Of a DNA stretch of 64,000 nucleotides, positions 26,259 through 35,070 are shown one piece after another. Source of the DNA: an uncultured Gammaproteobacteria bacterium (GTDB taxonomy: Bacteria; Pseudomonadota; Gammaproteobacteria; Steroidobacterales; Foliamicaceae); assembly GCA_951828235.1 (NCBI GenBank), contig OX639965.1, positions 641,191 to 705,190 of the forward strand. Direction: 5' to 3'. The notes under the pieces were generated by a model. The model saw only the letters and a program-made list of their open reading frames with translations, ran no database searches and was not told the DNA's origin. The translations under genes and the position numbers were made by a program. The first letter of the stretch is position 1, and each line of letters begins with the position of its first letter.

Positions 26259-28058
26259 CTATGCGACCAGGGCTGCGTCAACCTCGTCGAGCTGCAGGGT
26301 GAACATTTTCGAGTACCAACCTACACGGGCCATCAATTCCTCGTGGCTGCCCCGTTCCGCAATTCTGCCCTGAATCATGACCAGGATTTCGTCGCTGTCG
26401 ACTATGGTCGAAAGGCGATGCGCAATGGTCAGCGTGGTCTTGCCCCGGCACAGGCGGCGCTGCGCCCGCATCACGCCCTTTTCGGTATCCACGTCCAGGC
26501 TGGAAGTGGGCTCGTCCAGAAGCACGATGGGCGCATCCTTGAGAATTGCCCGGGCAATGGCGATACGCTGGCGCTGGCCGCCGGACAGCTTGCTGCCCCG
26601 CTCGCCCGCCGGCGAGTCATAGCCGTCGGGCAGCGTGGCGATCCAGTCGCTCAGTCCGGCGTCCTTCGCCGCCGCCTTCATCTGGGCATCGCTGGCGTCG
26701 GGGCGTCCGAACAGGATGTTGTCGCGGATGGACTCGTTGAAGATGTAGCTGCGCTGCGACACCACGGCGAACTGCTTCTGCAGGGCGTCCAGGGGAAAAT
26801 CGGTGACAGGCTTGTCGCCGATTGCAACCTCGCCCCGGTCGACGTCCCAATGGCGAAGCAGAAGGTTGATGAGCGTCGTCTTGCCCGTGCCGCTGGGGCC
26901 GACCAGGGCCACGTGCCGGCCGGCCTCGATGTCGAGCGAGAAGTCCTCCAGTACGCCGGCGCCGCGGCTCCACTCGGCGTCATCGGAATCGTATTCGAAC
27001 GACACGCCGCGGAAATGCAGCGAGGCCGAGCCGGCGCCGTCCGCCGATGCATCCGACGACTCGCGCGCCGCCGGGGGCTGGTCCATCATGGAGAACAGGC
27101 GCCGCGCCGCAATGATGGAAACGCGGAAATCAGTGTAATTGTTGGCCAGCCCGATGGAAGTGTAGAAGCCGATCACGGATACCGCGACGATTGCCGGCAG
27201 ATCGACGAGCGCGGAGATCCGCCCATCCATGGCCAGTTCGATCCCCCACCAGGCGGCGGCAAGAATTCCGACGGTAACGAAAATCTCTCCCAGCGCCCGC
27301 TGGGTGGCGTCCGCGCCGTAGAGTTTGTCCTGTCCTTCCTGCATGGTGGCGCCGATGCGCCACAGCTCCTCACTGCGCCGTTTCTCGTAGCCGAAGGCGA
27401 CCGTGTCGCGCACACCCTGGATGCTGTCGGCCACGTAGGCGTTGACCAGGCCCAGCTTCTCGCGGTAGGCCACGCCGTCGCCGCCCAGTTTCGCCACCAG
27501 CCACGGCAACACGAAGGTCGTGGCCAGGTAGAAAGGCGCAAGGACAGCCAGAAATGTGGGATGCACGCTGTAGCACCAGGCCAGGATGACGGCCGGCACG
27601 CAGATTGCCGCAACCGCCGGAGCGATGGTGTGGGCGTAGAAGGGCTCGATGCGCTCGCAATCCGACATGACCCGGCTGACCGCGTCGCCGGACTGGAGTT
27701 TGGAAGTGCGCGCCGGCGCCAGCGGCAGCATGGCGTAGTAGAAGCTGTTGCGAAAGGCGGCCAGGATGTGAAAGGCGACGTAGTGCCCGGTGTACTGTTC
27801 GATATACGAAGCCACACCTACTATCGTGCCCGTCGCCGCAATCCACTTCACCTGGGTCCAGATCACGTCCCAGGCGACCGCCCCGGGTTCGTGCGCGGCC
27901 ACGTAGATGCCGACGCTGGCCGCCGCGATGCCGAGCACGGCGGCCTGGGACACGATCTTGACCACCCGGGCCGTCAACGAAATGCACATGATCCAGCTGA
28001 ACGGCCGCATGTGCGTCAGCAGCCGCCGAATGATCCGCGCGTTGCTCGCCCCGGCCAT
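26259..28058 (-). CDS. ABC exporter half-transporter (CydC/CydD-like)
   Basis: This 599-residue type IV ABC exporter has six membrane helices in about 1-300, then an ATPase domain with Walker A GPSGTGKTT (about 394-402), signature LSGGQRQR (about 500-507), Walker B IVLLDEPTSSLD and the H-loop AHRLST. It is encoded directly after a second half-transporter (TGATG overlap), so they should form a heterodimer in the inner membrane. The layout resembles the CydDC thiol exporters, but also many lipid and small-molecule exporters. The neighbouring hydrolase, propeller and MFS genes suggest it exports a metabolite rather than supporting cytochrome bd. Confidence 0.85.
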   Translation of the reverse strand: MAGASNARIIRRLLTHMRPFSWIMCISLTARVVKIVSQAAVLGIAAASVGIYVAAHEPGAVAWDVIWTQVKWIAATGTIVGVASYIEQYTGHYVAFHILAAFRNSFYYAMLPLAPARTSKLQSGDAVSRVMSDCERIEPFYAHTIAPAVAAICVPAVILAWCYSVHPTFLAVLAPFYLATTFVLPWLVAKLGGDGVAYREKLGLVNAYVADSIQGVRDTVAFGYEKRRSEELWRIGATMQEGQDKLYGADATQRALGEIFVTVGILAAAWWGIELAMDGRISALVDLPAIVAVSVIGFYTSIGLANNYTDFRVSIIAARRLFSMMDQPPAARESSDASADGAGSASLHFRGVSFEYDSDDAEWSRGAGVLEDFSLDIEAGRHVALVGPSGTGKTTLINLLLRHWDVDRGEVAIGDKPVTDFPLDALQKQFAVVSQRSYIFNESIRDNILFGRPDASDAQMKAAAKDAGLSDWIATLPDGYDSPAGERGSKLSGGQRQRIAIARAILKDAPIVLLDEPTSSLDVDTEKGVMRAQRRLCRGKTTLTIAHRLSTIVDSDEILVMIQGRIAERGSHEELMARVGWYSKMFTLQLDEVDAALVA

Positions 28059-29833
28059 CAGGCTCCCGCCTCGGCCAATCCACCCGCGCCGCGCGGTCCG
28101 ACCAGACTTTCCAGCTCCCTTTTGGTGCGAATCATCCCCGCGTATATTCCACCGAGCGTCAGGAGTTCGTCTCGCGTGCCCTGCTCGGCAACCGCGCCTT
28201 CTTCCATCACCACGATGCGGCCCGCCTGCTCGATTGTGCTCAGGCGGTGCGCGATCAGCAGCACCGTCTTGCCTCTCGTCAGGCGCTTGAGGGCCAGGTG
28301 CAGGGCCGCTTCCGTTTCCACGTCGATCTGCGAGGTCGGCTCATCGAGAATCACGATCGGCGCATCCTTCAGGATCGCCCTGGCAATGGCGAGCCGTTGC
28401 GCCTGCCCGGCGCTGAGCGCCATGCCCTGATCGCCGACCATGGTATCCAGTCCGGCCGGCGAAGCCTGCACGAAGTCGAACAGCTCGGCGCCCTTGAGCG
28501 CCGCCATGAGTTCGTCATCGGATGCGTCGGCCCCGGCGACCCGCAGGTTTTCCGCAATCGTCCCGAAAAACAGGAAGGGGTCCTGCGGAACCAGCGCAAT
28601 CCGCTCGCGTATCTGCGCGAGGGACAGCTGCTGTTCCGGAATGCCGCCGAACAGGATTTCGCCGGAATCGGGGTCCAGCGTTCTCAGCAGAAGGTTGGTC
28701 ACGGTTGTCTTTCCGGAACCGCTGCGCCCCACCAGCGCGACGGTTTCCCCCGGGTTCAGGTCCATGGAGAAACTCCGGACGGCGGGGGAATCCGCCCCCG
28801 GATAGGTAAAGGAAACGTCCTTAAGCCGGATGCTCAGCTCGCCGGCAGGCAACTTCTCTGAAGCCTCTTTTCGGGACCGGCGCACGGACGGCGTCTCGTC
28901 CAGGAACTCGCGCACCTTGCGCGCCACCTCGCGGCCCAGCGCGCCGGCAAAGAAGAACTCGCCGATCAGCAGCAGCGTGCGGCTGAACTCCAGGCTGATG
29001 AGTACCAGCGCAACCACTTCGCCCGGCGTCAGGTGACCCCCGGAGTAACGATACAGGGCCACCGCCATGGCCACCGCCGTCGAAAAAAGGGCGAACCCCA
29101 GTTCCAGGAAAACGAACTGCGACTGGGCCACCGCCAGCAGCTTCATCGTGCTGCGGCGCTGCACCTCGTTGCCGGCTGCCATCTCTTCGCCACGCGCCCG
29201 GTCCTGGTTGAACATCTTGAGCGTGGTCATTCCCTGAATCGAATCCAGGTACTGGGAGCTGTTGCGGTTCTTGACGGCCTCGTTCTGCGCGCTGATGCGC
29301 CGAAAGCCGCGCGCCGACGACCCGACGAACAACGGGGTCAGCGGAACCCCGGCAAGCATCCACAGGCCCACCACCCAATCGATCCAGAAGATCGCCGCGC
29401 AGAGCATGATGGGTATGGCGATGGCCACCCAGATCTGCACGAAATAAACGCTGAAGTAGTAGTCGAGATACTCGACGCCTTCGGTGGCGATATTGGCGAT
29501 TTCTCCCGTGCGCCGCTTTCCGAGCAGGCCGGGGCCGAGTTCGACGACCTTTTTGTGGATGCGGTCGCGAACGTTGAGCTTGGCTTCGCCCGACGCCCGG
29601 AACTGCCCGGTCCGGAAAATCCAGGCAAGGGCCGCCTTGGCGAGCACCAGCGTGGCCAGCACCCAGAACCACTGGCGCACCAGGTTGCTGCCCTGCCAGG
29701 CGGCATCGACCGCCAGACCGAGCACGTAGTAGAGCAATATGGTCATCGGCATCGCGGCGATGCCGGCGATCAGGCCCACGCGCACCCACTTGATCGTGGC
29801 CGGAGTAACCAGCCTGCTGTCCACGCCCAGCAT
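28058..29833 (-). CDS. ABC exporter half-transporter, degenerate signature motif
   Basis: This is the partner of the following ABC gene. The permease domain is at about 1-310 and the ATPase domain has Walker A GRSGSGKTT, Walker B IVILDEPTSQID and H-loop AHRLST. The ABC signature reads LSAGQAQR in place of LSGGQ, and heterodimeric exporters often have one degenerate site like this. I chose ATG 29833 because the longer frame from 29908 overlaps the upstream gene by 53 bases and adds only a charged, low-complexity leader. The length is then 591 residues. The substrate is unknown. Confidence 0.85.
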   Translation of the reverse strand: MLGVDSRLVTPATIKWVRVGLIAGIAAMPMTILLYYVLGLAVDAAWQGSNLVRQWFWVLATLVLAKAALAWIFRTGQFRASGEAKLNVRDRIHKKVVELGPGLLGKRRTGEIANIATEGVEYLDYYFSVYFVQIWVAIAIPIMLCAAIFWIDWVVGLWMLAGVPLTPLFVGSSARGFRRISAQNEAVKNRNSSQYLDSIQGMTTLKMFNQDRARGEEMAAGNEVQRRSTMKLLAVAQSQFVFLELGFALFSTAVAMAVALYRYSGGHLTPGEVVALVLISLEFSRTLLLIGEFFFAGALGREVARKVREFLDETPSVRRSRKEASEKLPAGELSIRLKDVSFTYPGADSPAVRSFSMDLNPGETVALVGRSGSGKTTVTNLLLRTLDPDSGEILFGGIPEQQLSLAQIRERIALVPQDPFLFFGTIAENLRVAGADASDDELMAALKGAELFDFVQASPAGLDTMVGDQGMALSAGQAQRLAIARAILKDAPIVILDEPTSQIDVETEAALHLALKRLTRGKTVLLIAHRLSTIEQAGRIVVMEEGAVAEQGTRDELLTLGGIYAGMIRTKRELESLVGPRGAGGLAEAGA

Positions 29834-29855
29834 GCGGGACCCCCGGCGCCGGCGC

Positions 29856-30785
29856 TCAGGCGCCGCCGAACTCCGCGATTCCGGCCAGGGAGCGCTCGAC
29901 GCCGACATTGGCGCTGGCCGAGATTTCCCCCGATTCCAGGCTCATCCTCACGATCTGGCCGGTAAAGAAATTGCCGCCCAGCAGATGCTCGCCGTCGGCC
30001 GACAGGCACATTGAGGCCCAGCCGAATCCGGGCATGGGCAATTCTTTGTCCTGTTCGCCCTGATCGTTCAGAAACTCAACGGCGCTTCCTCGCATGTGAA
30101 GCAGGGCGCCGTCCGGCACGTAGCTCACCGCAAAGCACATGGCGCCGCGCTCTTCCTCCGGGAGGTTCAGGACGTCGGGCAGCTGCCTGGAAGCCTCCAG
30201 GTCGAAACGCATGATCCTCTTGCCGGTCTCCGACACGTACACGAGCGTCTTGCCGTCCGGCGCCAGCGTGGAATGCGTGACCCCGAGGAACCCGCCCATG
30301 CCGCCGTGCGTTTCGGTTGCGTGCTCCGCCACGAATTCGCCCTGCTGCGTGTACTCGAAGACATGGCCGTCGCCGAATCGGTCGCTGCCGGGCATCCGTG
30401 CAAGCACCGTCTGCAATGGCAGGCGACTTTCGGACCCAACCATGTGCTCGGACAGGTAGATCTGCCCTGCGGGGCCGAAGTTCACGTTGGAGAAGGAGCG
30501 TTCGGCAAAATCCATGTGCGGGAGGCGCTGCCCGTCGGGCCCGACCCGAATCACAAGGTGGGCGTTGCTGTCGAACGCCCATAGCACGCCATCAGGATCG
30601 ATGTTCAGCCCTCCCACGAGGTGAGTGCTGTCATCGATCCAGAGTACGCCCTTTTCGTTCAGGCCGGCGTCGTACTGGATGATCCGCCCGCGGCCGGCGT
30701 GGTCGTCGTCCGGATCGTTGAGAAGCGTGGCGCCGGCGAAGATGTCGCCGGGGCCGAAAGGCTGCAGAGTCGATTCAGAATTCAT
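29856..30785 (-). CDS. SMP-30/NHL-like beta-propeller protein
   Basis: This 309-residue protein has repeated beta-propeller blades of the gluconolactonase/NHL type: GGLNIDPDGVLWAFDSN, SNVNFGPAGQIYLSEH, HSTLAPDGKTLVYVSET, SMCLSADGEHLLGGNF. No signal peptide is visible, so it is probably cytoplasmic. Propellers of this class include lactonases, scaffold proteins and binding proteins; the lactonase metal ligands were not confidently located. The ATG at 30785 overlaps the stop of the hydrolase gene (TGATG), tying it to that operon. The specific role is not known. Confidence 0.65.
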   Translation of the reverse strand: MNSESTLQPFGPGDIFAGATLLNDPDDDHAGRGRIIQYDAGLNEKGVLWIDDSTHLVGGLNIDPDGVLWAFDSNAHLVIRVGPDGQRLPHMDFAERSFSNVNFGPAGQIYLSEHMVGSESRLPLQTVLARMPGSDRFGDGHVFEYTQQGEFVAEHATETHGGMGGFLGVTHSTLAPDGKTLVYVSETGKRIMRFDLEASRQLPDVLNLPEEERGAMCFAVSYVPDGALLHMRGSAVEFLNDQGEQDKELPMPGFGWASMCLSADGEHLLGGNFFTGQIVRMSLESGEISASANVGVERSLAGIAEFGGA

Positions 30786-32491
30786 CAGGCGTCCCCCTCA
30801 AAAAACGGTGTGACGGCCGTTCCCCAGTCCGCCGGGTTATCGGGAAGCAGCAGGGCATCGCAGTGCGCGTGTTCGCCCGCCAGGCGTTCGCTGAGTTGCC
30901 GCGCCACGTCCCATTCCGCCGTGGCCAGCAGGACCGGGATGCCCGCTTCCGCCAGACGCTGCCCGGCGCGATACCTGAAGTGCGCGTGGTATGCCTTGCG
31001 CCACATGACCGGCGCTCGCAGCACCTCGACCACGCGGCGGTGCACCATGCCCGGATCCAGGTAGGGCTCGCCCTTCAGCATCGACTCCGCCGTGCGCGAA
31101 TACCAGGGGAAGTAGATTCCCTGGTCGCGCATCATGTGCCAGGCTTCCAGGAGGTGTCCGCCGTGCCATTGCGGAACGATCTCAGGCGTGTAGTTCGCCA
31201 GCAGATCGGCCTGCTCTTCCTCGGTGTGATCGATCAAGCCGGTGATGACCAGCCGCCCTATCCGGCCGGTATTTTCGATGGCCAGATCGAGAAGCACCGA
31301 CCCGCCGCCCCAGACGCCGTATCCGTTCACTTGCTCGAGACCCAGCGCGTCCAGAACCTGCACCAACGCATCGCGGTAATCCGCGACGCTTACGTCGCCC
31401 TCGCCGATGGTGTTGTCCGAATCGGCATGCCCGGGCAGTTCCACGGCGAGCACCGGGTGCGTTCCGATCAGCGACTCGGCGAGTCCCTGCACCGTGCGCC
31501 CGGAGCCGGCCGCGTCGTGCTGCACGACTACCGTAGTACCGTCGGCGTCGGTATTGCGGTAAACGCGAACCTGTCCGCCCGGAATCGAGACCATTTCGCT
31601 CCACAAGCGTCCATCCAGCGCCTGCGCCGGCGGCGATGCCGGCGGAACCGGCGCGGGGTTGGCGGCCAGCAGCCTGAAGCAATCCTCCAGCGCGGATTGA
31701 GGCGTCGGGCTCGGATACACCTCGACTCCGTCCGGGGGTGGAGGTATGCGTTCCAGCTGAGAGGCCAGCACGTCGCCGACCCAGGCGGTAACCAGGCCCG
31801 GCACCTTCAGCTCCACCACCGCCTCGGCGCCGTCGTGCGAGAAAGCGCAGCCGTAGGCCTTGCGGTAGTTGTCGCCGGCGCGCAGAAATTCCAGCACTTC
31901 CCGCTGCAGGTGGTCGGCCGACGGCAGGTCGTATGACATGCGGGCGGCAGCGCTTAAGTCGTACCAGGGGAAAAACATGAGCTGCTGGCGCAGGCGGCTC
32001 CACAGCCAGGTGAGATGAGAGCCGTCCCAGGCGGGAACGAAAGGCGGCAGATAGTTGGCCAGCAGTTCCGCCTGTTCCTCATCATTGAAGGCGCCGTAAC
32101 CGTTTACCGCCACCGCGGTCACGAGGTCCGGATGCCGGGCCGCCGTTTCGACCGACATCGCGGCGCCGGTATGGAAGCCGTACAGGCCGGTCTTGCTGAT
32201 GCCCAGTGCGCGGATGAATTCCGCCACGCAGTCGGCGAAATCCGCCATGGTCAGGTCTTCTCCCTCGGCCGGATCCGAGGCGCCATAGCCGGGCGTGTCG
32301 GGAGCGATGACGGTGAAATGCCTGCCCCACTTCTTCATCAGCGGCACGTATTCGAGCGACGACTGTGGCGACTGGTGCAGCAGCACCAGCGACGGTCCGT
32401 CGCCCGCGCGCCGATAGTGCACCTGGCGTTCGCCATACCTGCCGCGGATGCTGACGAAGTGCCGCGTAATCGTTACATTGCCATCACTCAT
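30785..32491 (-). CDS. Tandem alpha/beta-hydrolase protein without Ser nucleophiles
   Basis: This 568-residue protein contains two alpha/beta-hydrolase domains (about 1-265 and 295-560) that arose by duplication: LLANYLPPFVPAWDGSHL in the first matches LLANYTPEIVPQWHGGHL in the second, and FFPWYDLS matches YFPWYSRT. The nucleophile elbow is GFHTG (His107) in domain 1 and GVWGG (Trp394) in domain 2, in place of GxSxG. So neither has the usual Ser, Asp or Cys. The oxyanion region LLHQSPQSS is kept in domain 1. It may be a binding protein, a lyase, or an enzyme using another mechanism. It shares ATGA with the upstream MFS gene. Confidence 0.75.
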   Translation of the reverse strand: MSDGNVTITRHFVSIRGRYGERQVHYRRAGDGPSLVLLHQSPQSSLEYVPLMKKWGRHFTVIAPDTPGYGASDPAEGEDLTMADFADCVAEFIRALGISKTGLYGFHTGAAMSVETAARHPDLVTAVAVNGYGAFNDEEQAELLANYLPPFVPAWDGSHLTWLWSRLRQQLMFFPWYDLSAAARMSYDLPSADHLQREVLEFLRAGDNYRKAYGCAFSHDGAEAVVELKVPGLVTAWVGDVLASQLERIPPPPDGVEVYPSPTPQSALEDCFRLLAANPAPVPPASPPAQALDGRLWSEMVSIPGGQVRVYRNTDADGTTVVVQHDAAGSGRTVQGLAESLIGTHPVLAVELPGHADSDNTIGEGDVSVADYRDALVQVLDALGLEQVNGYGVWGGGSVLLDLAIENTGRIGRLVITGLIDHTEEEQADLLANYTPEIVPQWHGGHLLEAWHMMRDQGIYFPWYSRTAESMLKGEPYLDPGMVHRRVVEVLRAPVMWRKAYHAHFRYRAGQRLAEAGIPVLLATAEWDVARQLSERLAGEHAHCDALLLPDNPADWGTAVTPFFEGDA

Positions 32492-33735
32492 GTTTCGACC
32501 TCCTTACGCGGCTGCGCCCGCGAACCGCCAAACCATACGAGCAGTCCCGCAAGGCACGGGACCAGTATTACAACCGAACCGAACAGCGGAGCGTTTGCTC
32601 CCTCGGACTGGAACAGCATTCCGCCGATAGGAGGCGAAATGGTCCTGCCCAGCCAGTTGGAGGACTGGAACAGGCCCAGGACGGTGCCCCGCTCGGTCGG
32701 CGAAGCATACTTGGATACCAGGCTTGAGATGTTGGGCACCAGCAGGGCGCTGCCGCTGGCCAGCAGACCCAGACCAAGCACGAGCCAGGGTTGGCCGGTA
32801 AAGTCCGCCATGACGCCGGCGCCGATTCGCAGCCACTGCGGCCCCTGTCTCGTGCCCAGATAGGCGATCAGCAGCATTCCAACGGCATACAGAATGATGC
32901 CGGCGGCAATGACCGCGACTTCGCCGAATCGAATCGACAGCCTGCCTGCGATCAGTCCCTGGACGATGGCAACCCAAAGCCCGAGGAAGAGGAACTGGAC
33001 ACCCACGTGGCGCGGCCCCCAACCCAGGGTGTCCCCGACCCAAAGGGGCATCATCACTTCGAACATGCCCGCCGCCGTCATCCACAGAAGCCCCAGAACC
33101 AGCAGCCGTTTGACCACAGGCCGCGAGCCGACCTCGCCCCATTGCCGCAACTCCGCCCCCAGGGGCTGGGAAGCCACGCGCTTTTCGGGCGGCAGGCTTT
33201 CGCGCATGAACAGGAGGATGACCACCAGAAGGAGCGCCGCCAGCGCCGCGCCCAGCAGTCCAGGCTGCATCAGGCTGGCGGTATCCGCCGTCTCGCCCCC
33301 CAGCATTCCCCCGACAAACGGTCCCAGAATGAAGCCGAGACTGATGCCCGCGCCCATGATTCCCATGCCCTTGGCCCGGTTCTTGGGCGTGGTCGTGTCC
33401 GCCACCCAGGCCTGGCTGACCGAAAACAATCCGCCCGCAAGACCGCCGACCAGGCGGGAAAGGAACAGCGTGAGAGCATCATAGGCGAAGGCCAGACCAA
33501 GAAATGCAATCATCGTGCTCGCCGCACATAGAGCCAGCACCAGTTTGCGGCCGTGGCGGTCGCTCAGGCGCCCCCAGATCGGCGTGGCTATGAGCTGCCC
33601 GATCGCATAGCTGGCGACAATCCAGCCGGCCATGGCCTGGCCGCCCCCGAAGTCCTCGGCCACGAACATGATGGACGGCAGTACGATGCTGAAACCCATC
33701 GCGCCCAGCAGCACAAGCGCAAAAATAATGAACAT
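32488..33735 (-). CDS. MFS transporter, drug:H+ antiporter type
   Basis: This is a 415-residue inner-membrane carrier with twelve predicted helices. The motif A between helices 2 and 3 is GRLSDRHGRKLVL (about 56-68), and the helix 5 motif C region reads GAGISLGFILGPFVGG, both marks of the DHA1 antiporter family (tetracycline or multidrug type). It is the first gene of a minus-strand operon with the tandem hydrolase, propeller, two ABC exporters and truncated SDR. No strong ribosome site is seen before the ATG at 33735. The substrate is unknown; export or uptake of the compound handled by the operon is likely. Confidence 0.88.
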   Translation of the reverse strand: MFIIFALVLLGAMGFSIVLPSIMFVAEDFGGGQAMAGWIVASYAIGQLIATPIWGRLSDRHGRKLVLALCAASTMIAFLGLAFAYDALTLFLSRLVGGLAGGLFSVSQAWVADTTTPKNRAKGMGIMGAGISLGFILGPFVGGMLGGETADTASLMQPGLLGAALAALLLVVILLFMRESLPPEKRVASQPLGAELRQWGEVGSRPVVKRLLVLGLLWMTAAGMFEVMMPLWVGDTLGWGPRHVGVQFLFLGLWVAIVQGLIAGRLSIRFGEVAVIAAGIILYAVGMLLIAYLGTRQGPQWLRIGAGVMADFTGQPWLVLGLGLLASGSALLVPNISSLVSKYASPTERGTVLGLFQSSNWLGRTISPPIGGMLFQSEGANAPLFGSVVILVPCLAGLLVWFGGSRAQPRKEVET

Positions 33736-33840
33736 AAACCGGGACCCGGCGGAAAACAGGAGGCATTATGCCCGCAACCCCCCGGAACGAGCGCATCCCG
33801 CCCTCAAGAGAAACGAGCAAGCGAGTAAGATACCCGCGCC

Positions 33841-35049
33841 ATGCCCGAGCGACACGCCGAAGTCCTGATTGCCGGCGCCGGCCCCGTGGGCTGCACGGCG
33901 GCCCTGGCGCTGGCGCGCGCCGGCGTCTCCGTGATCCTGGTGGAGGGCTGCGATACGCTGCCGCTAGAACTGCGGGCTTCGACCTTCCACCCTCCTACGC
34001 TGGACCTGCTGGACGATCTCGATCTCACCCGGCGTCTGATTCCTCTCGGGCTGATTACGCGCGACTACCAGTACCGTGACCGGTCGACAGGCGAGGCGGC
34101 GATTTTCGACCTGGGATTGCTGTCCGGCGATACCGGGCATCCGTACCGCTTGCAGTGCGAGCAATACAAGCTGACCCAGGTCGTGTGCGAAATGCTCAAG
34201 GACTATCCCCACGCCCGGGTGCTCTTCGGGCGGGAAGTCATCGGCGCTCGCCAGGACGGCGACGGCGTTCGCATGCTGTGCTTCACCGGCGAACAGGAGG
34301 AGCTGTATACGGGCCGCTACCTGATCGGAGCGGATGGCGCCAACAGCGCCGTGCGCAAGAGCCTGACGATGCGCTACGTTGGGTTCACCTATCCCGAGAA
34401 GTTCCTGGTGCTGAGCACGCCTTTCGACTTCGCCTCGCAGATGAAAAACCTGAGCAACGTCAACTATGTGGCGGATCCGGACGAATGGTGCGTGCTGCTG
34501 CGCACGGCCGACCTGTGGCGGGTGCTGCTGCCCACGGTTCCCGGCGAACCGGACGAGAAGTTCCTGGCGCCAGAATACGCCCAGGAGCGGCTGAACGCGG
34601 TGGTGCCCCGCGACGAACCCTATGAGGTGGTGCACCGCACGCTGTACTGGGTGCATCAGCGCGTCGCGGAAATCTATCGCGTCGGCAATATCACGATCGC
34701 GGGCGATGCGGCGCACATCAACAACCCGCTGGGCGGCATGGGAATGAACGGCGGCATCCAGGACGCCATCGTGCTGGCGGAGAAGCTGATCTCAATCCTG
34801 CGCGAGGGCGCCGGCGAAGACCTTCTGGACGTATACGACCACCAGCGCCGCACGATCGCCACCGAATTCATTCAGAAGCAGTCGATCCAGAACAAGCAGC
34901 GCATGGAGTCGCTGGATCCGGACGCACAGCGCAAGCGTCAGGCGGAATTCATGCGGATCGCGGCGGACCCGGAACGGGCGCGGGCGTTCCTGCTGCAGAC
35001 AAGCATGATCGAGGCCTGGCGCGACAGCGTCGCCCTCGGCCAAGGCTGA
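33841..35049 (+). CDS. FAD-dependent aromatic-ring monooxygenase
   Basis: This 402-residue class A flavoprotein hydroxylates phenolic rings using NAD(P)H and O2. The FAD-binding GAGPVGCTAAL is at 10-20, the second motif LIGADGANSAVR lies near 161-172, and the third is GDAAHINNPLGGMGMNGGIQD near 283-303 (first part GDAAHINNPLGG). It resembles MhpA/UbiH/PHBH relatives. It is divergent from the MFS operon across 105 bases. The following hydrolase gene converges with a hairpin between. The substrate cannot be named; no ring-cleavage dioxygenase is nearby. Confidence 0.88.
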   Translation: MPERHAEVLIAGAGPVGCTAALALARAGVSVILVEGCDTLPLELRASTFHPPTLDLLDDLDLTRRLIPLGLITRDYQYRDRSTGEAAIFDLGLLSGDTGHPYRLQCEQYKLTQVVCEMLKDYPHARVLFGREVIGARQDGDGVRMLCFTGEQEELYTGRYLIGADGANSAVRKSLTMRYVGFTYPEKFLVLSTPFDFASQMKNLSNVNYVADPDEWCVLLRTADLWRVLLPTVPGEPDEKFLAPEYAQERLNAVVPRDEPYEVVHRTLYWVHQRVAEIYRVGNITIAGDAAHINNPLGGMGMNGGIQDAIVLAEKLISILREGAGEDLLDVYDHQRRTIATEFIQKQSIQNKQRMESLDPDAQRKRQAEFMRIAADPERARAFLLQTSMIEAWRDSVALGQG

Positions 35050-35050
35050 C

Positions 35051-35070
35051 GCCCGGGATTACTTCCGGGC
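35051..35070. terminator. Hairpin between convergent genes
   Basis: GCCCGGGA (35051-35058) pairs with TTCCGGGC (35063-35070), one G-T pair included, around a 4-base loop. It covers the stop of the minus-strand hydrolase and follows the plus-strand monooxygenase stop, so it may end both transcripts. There is no T tract. Confidence 0.45.

Noticed and set aside
26229..28430. A 733-codon plus-strand frame opposite the ABC exporter genes
   Set aside because: The minus strand carries Walker A, signature and Walker B motifs; the plus frame is a low-complexity Arg/His/Gly-rich shadow.
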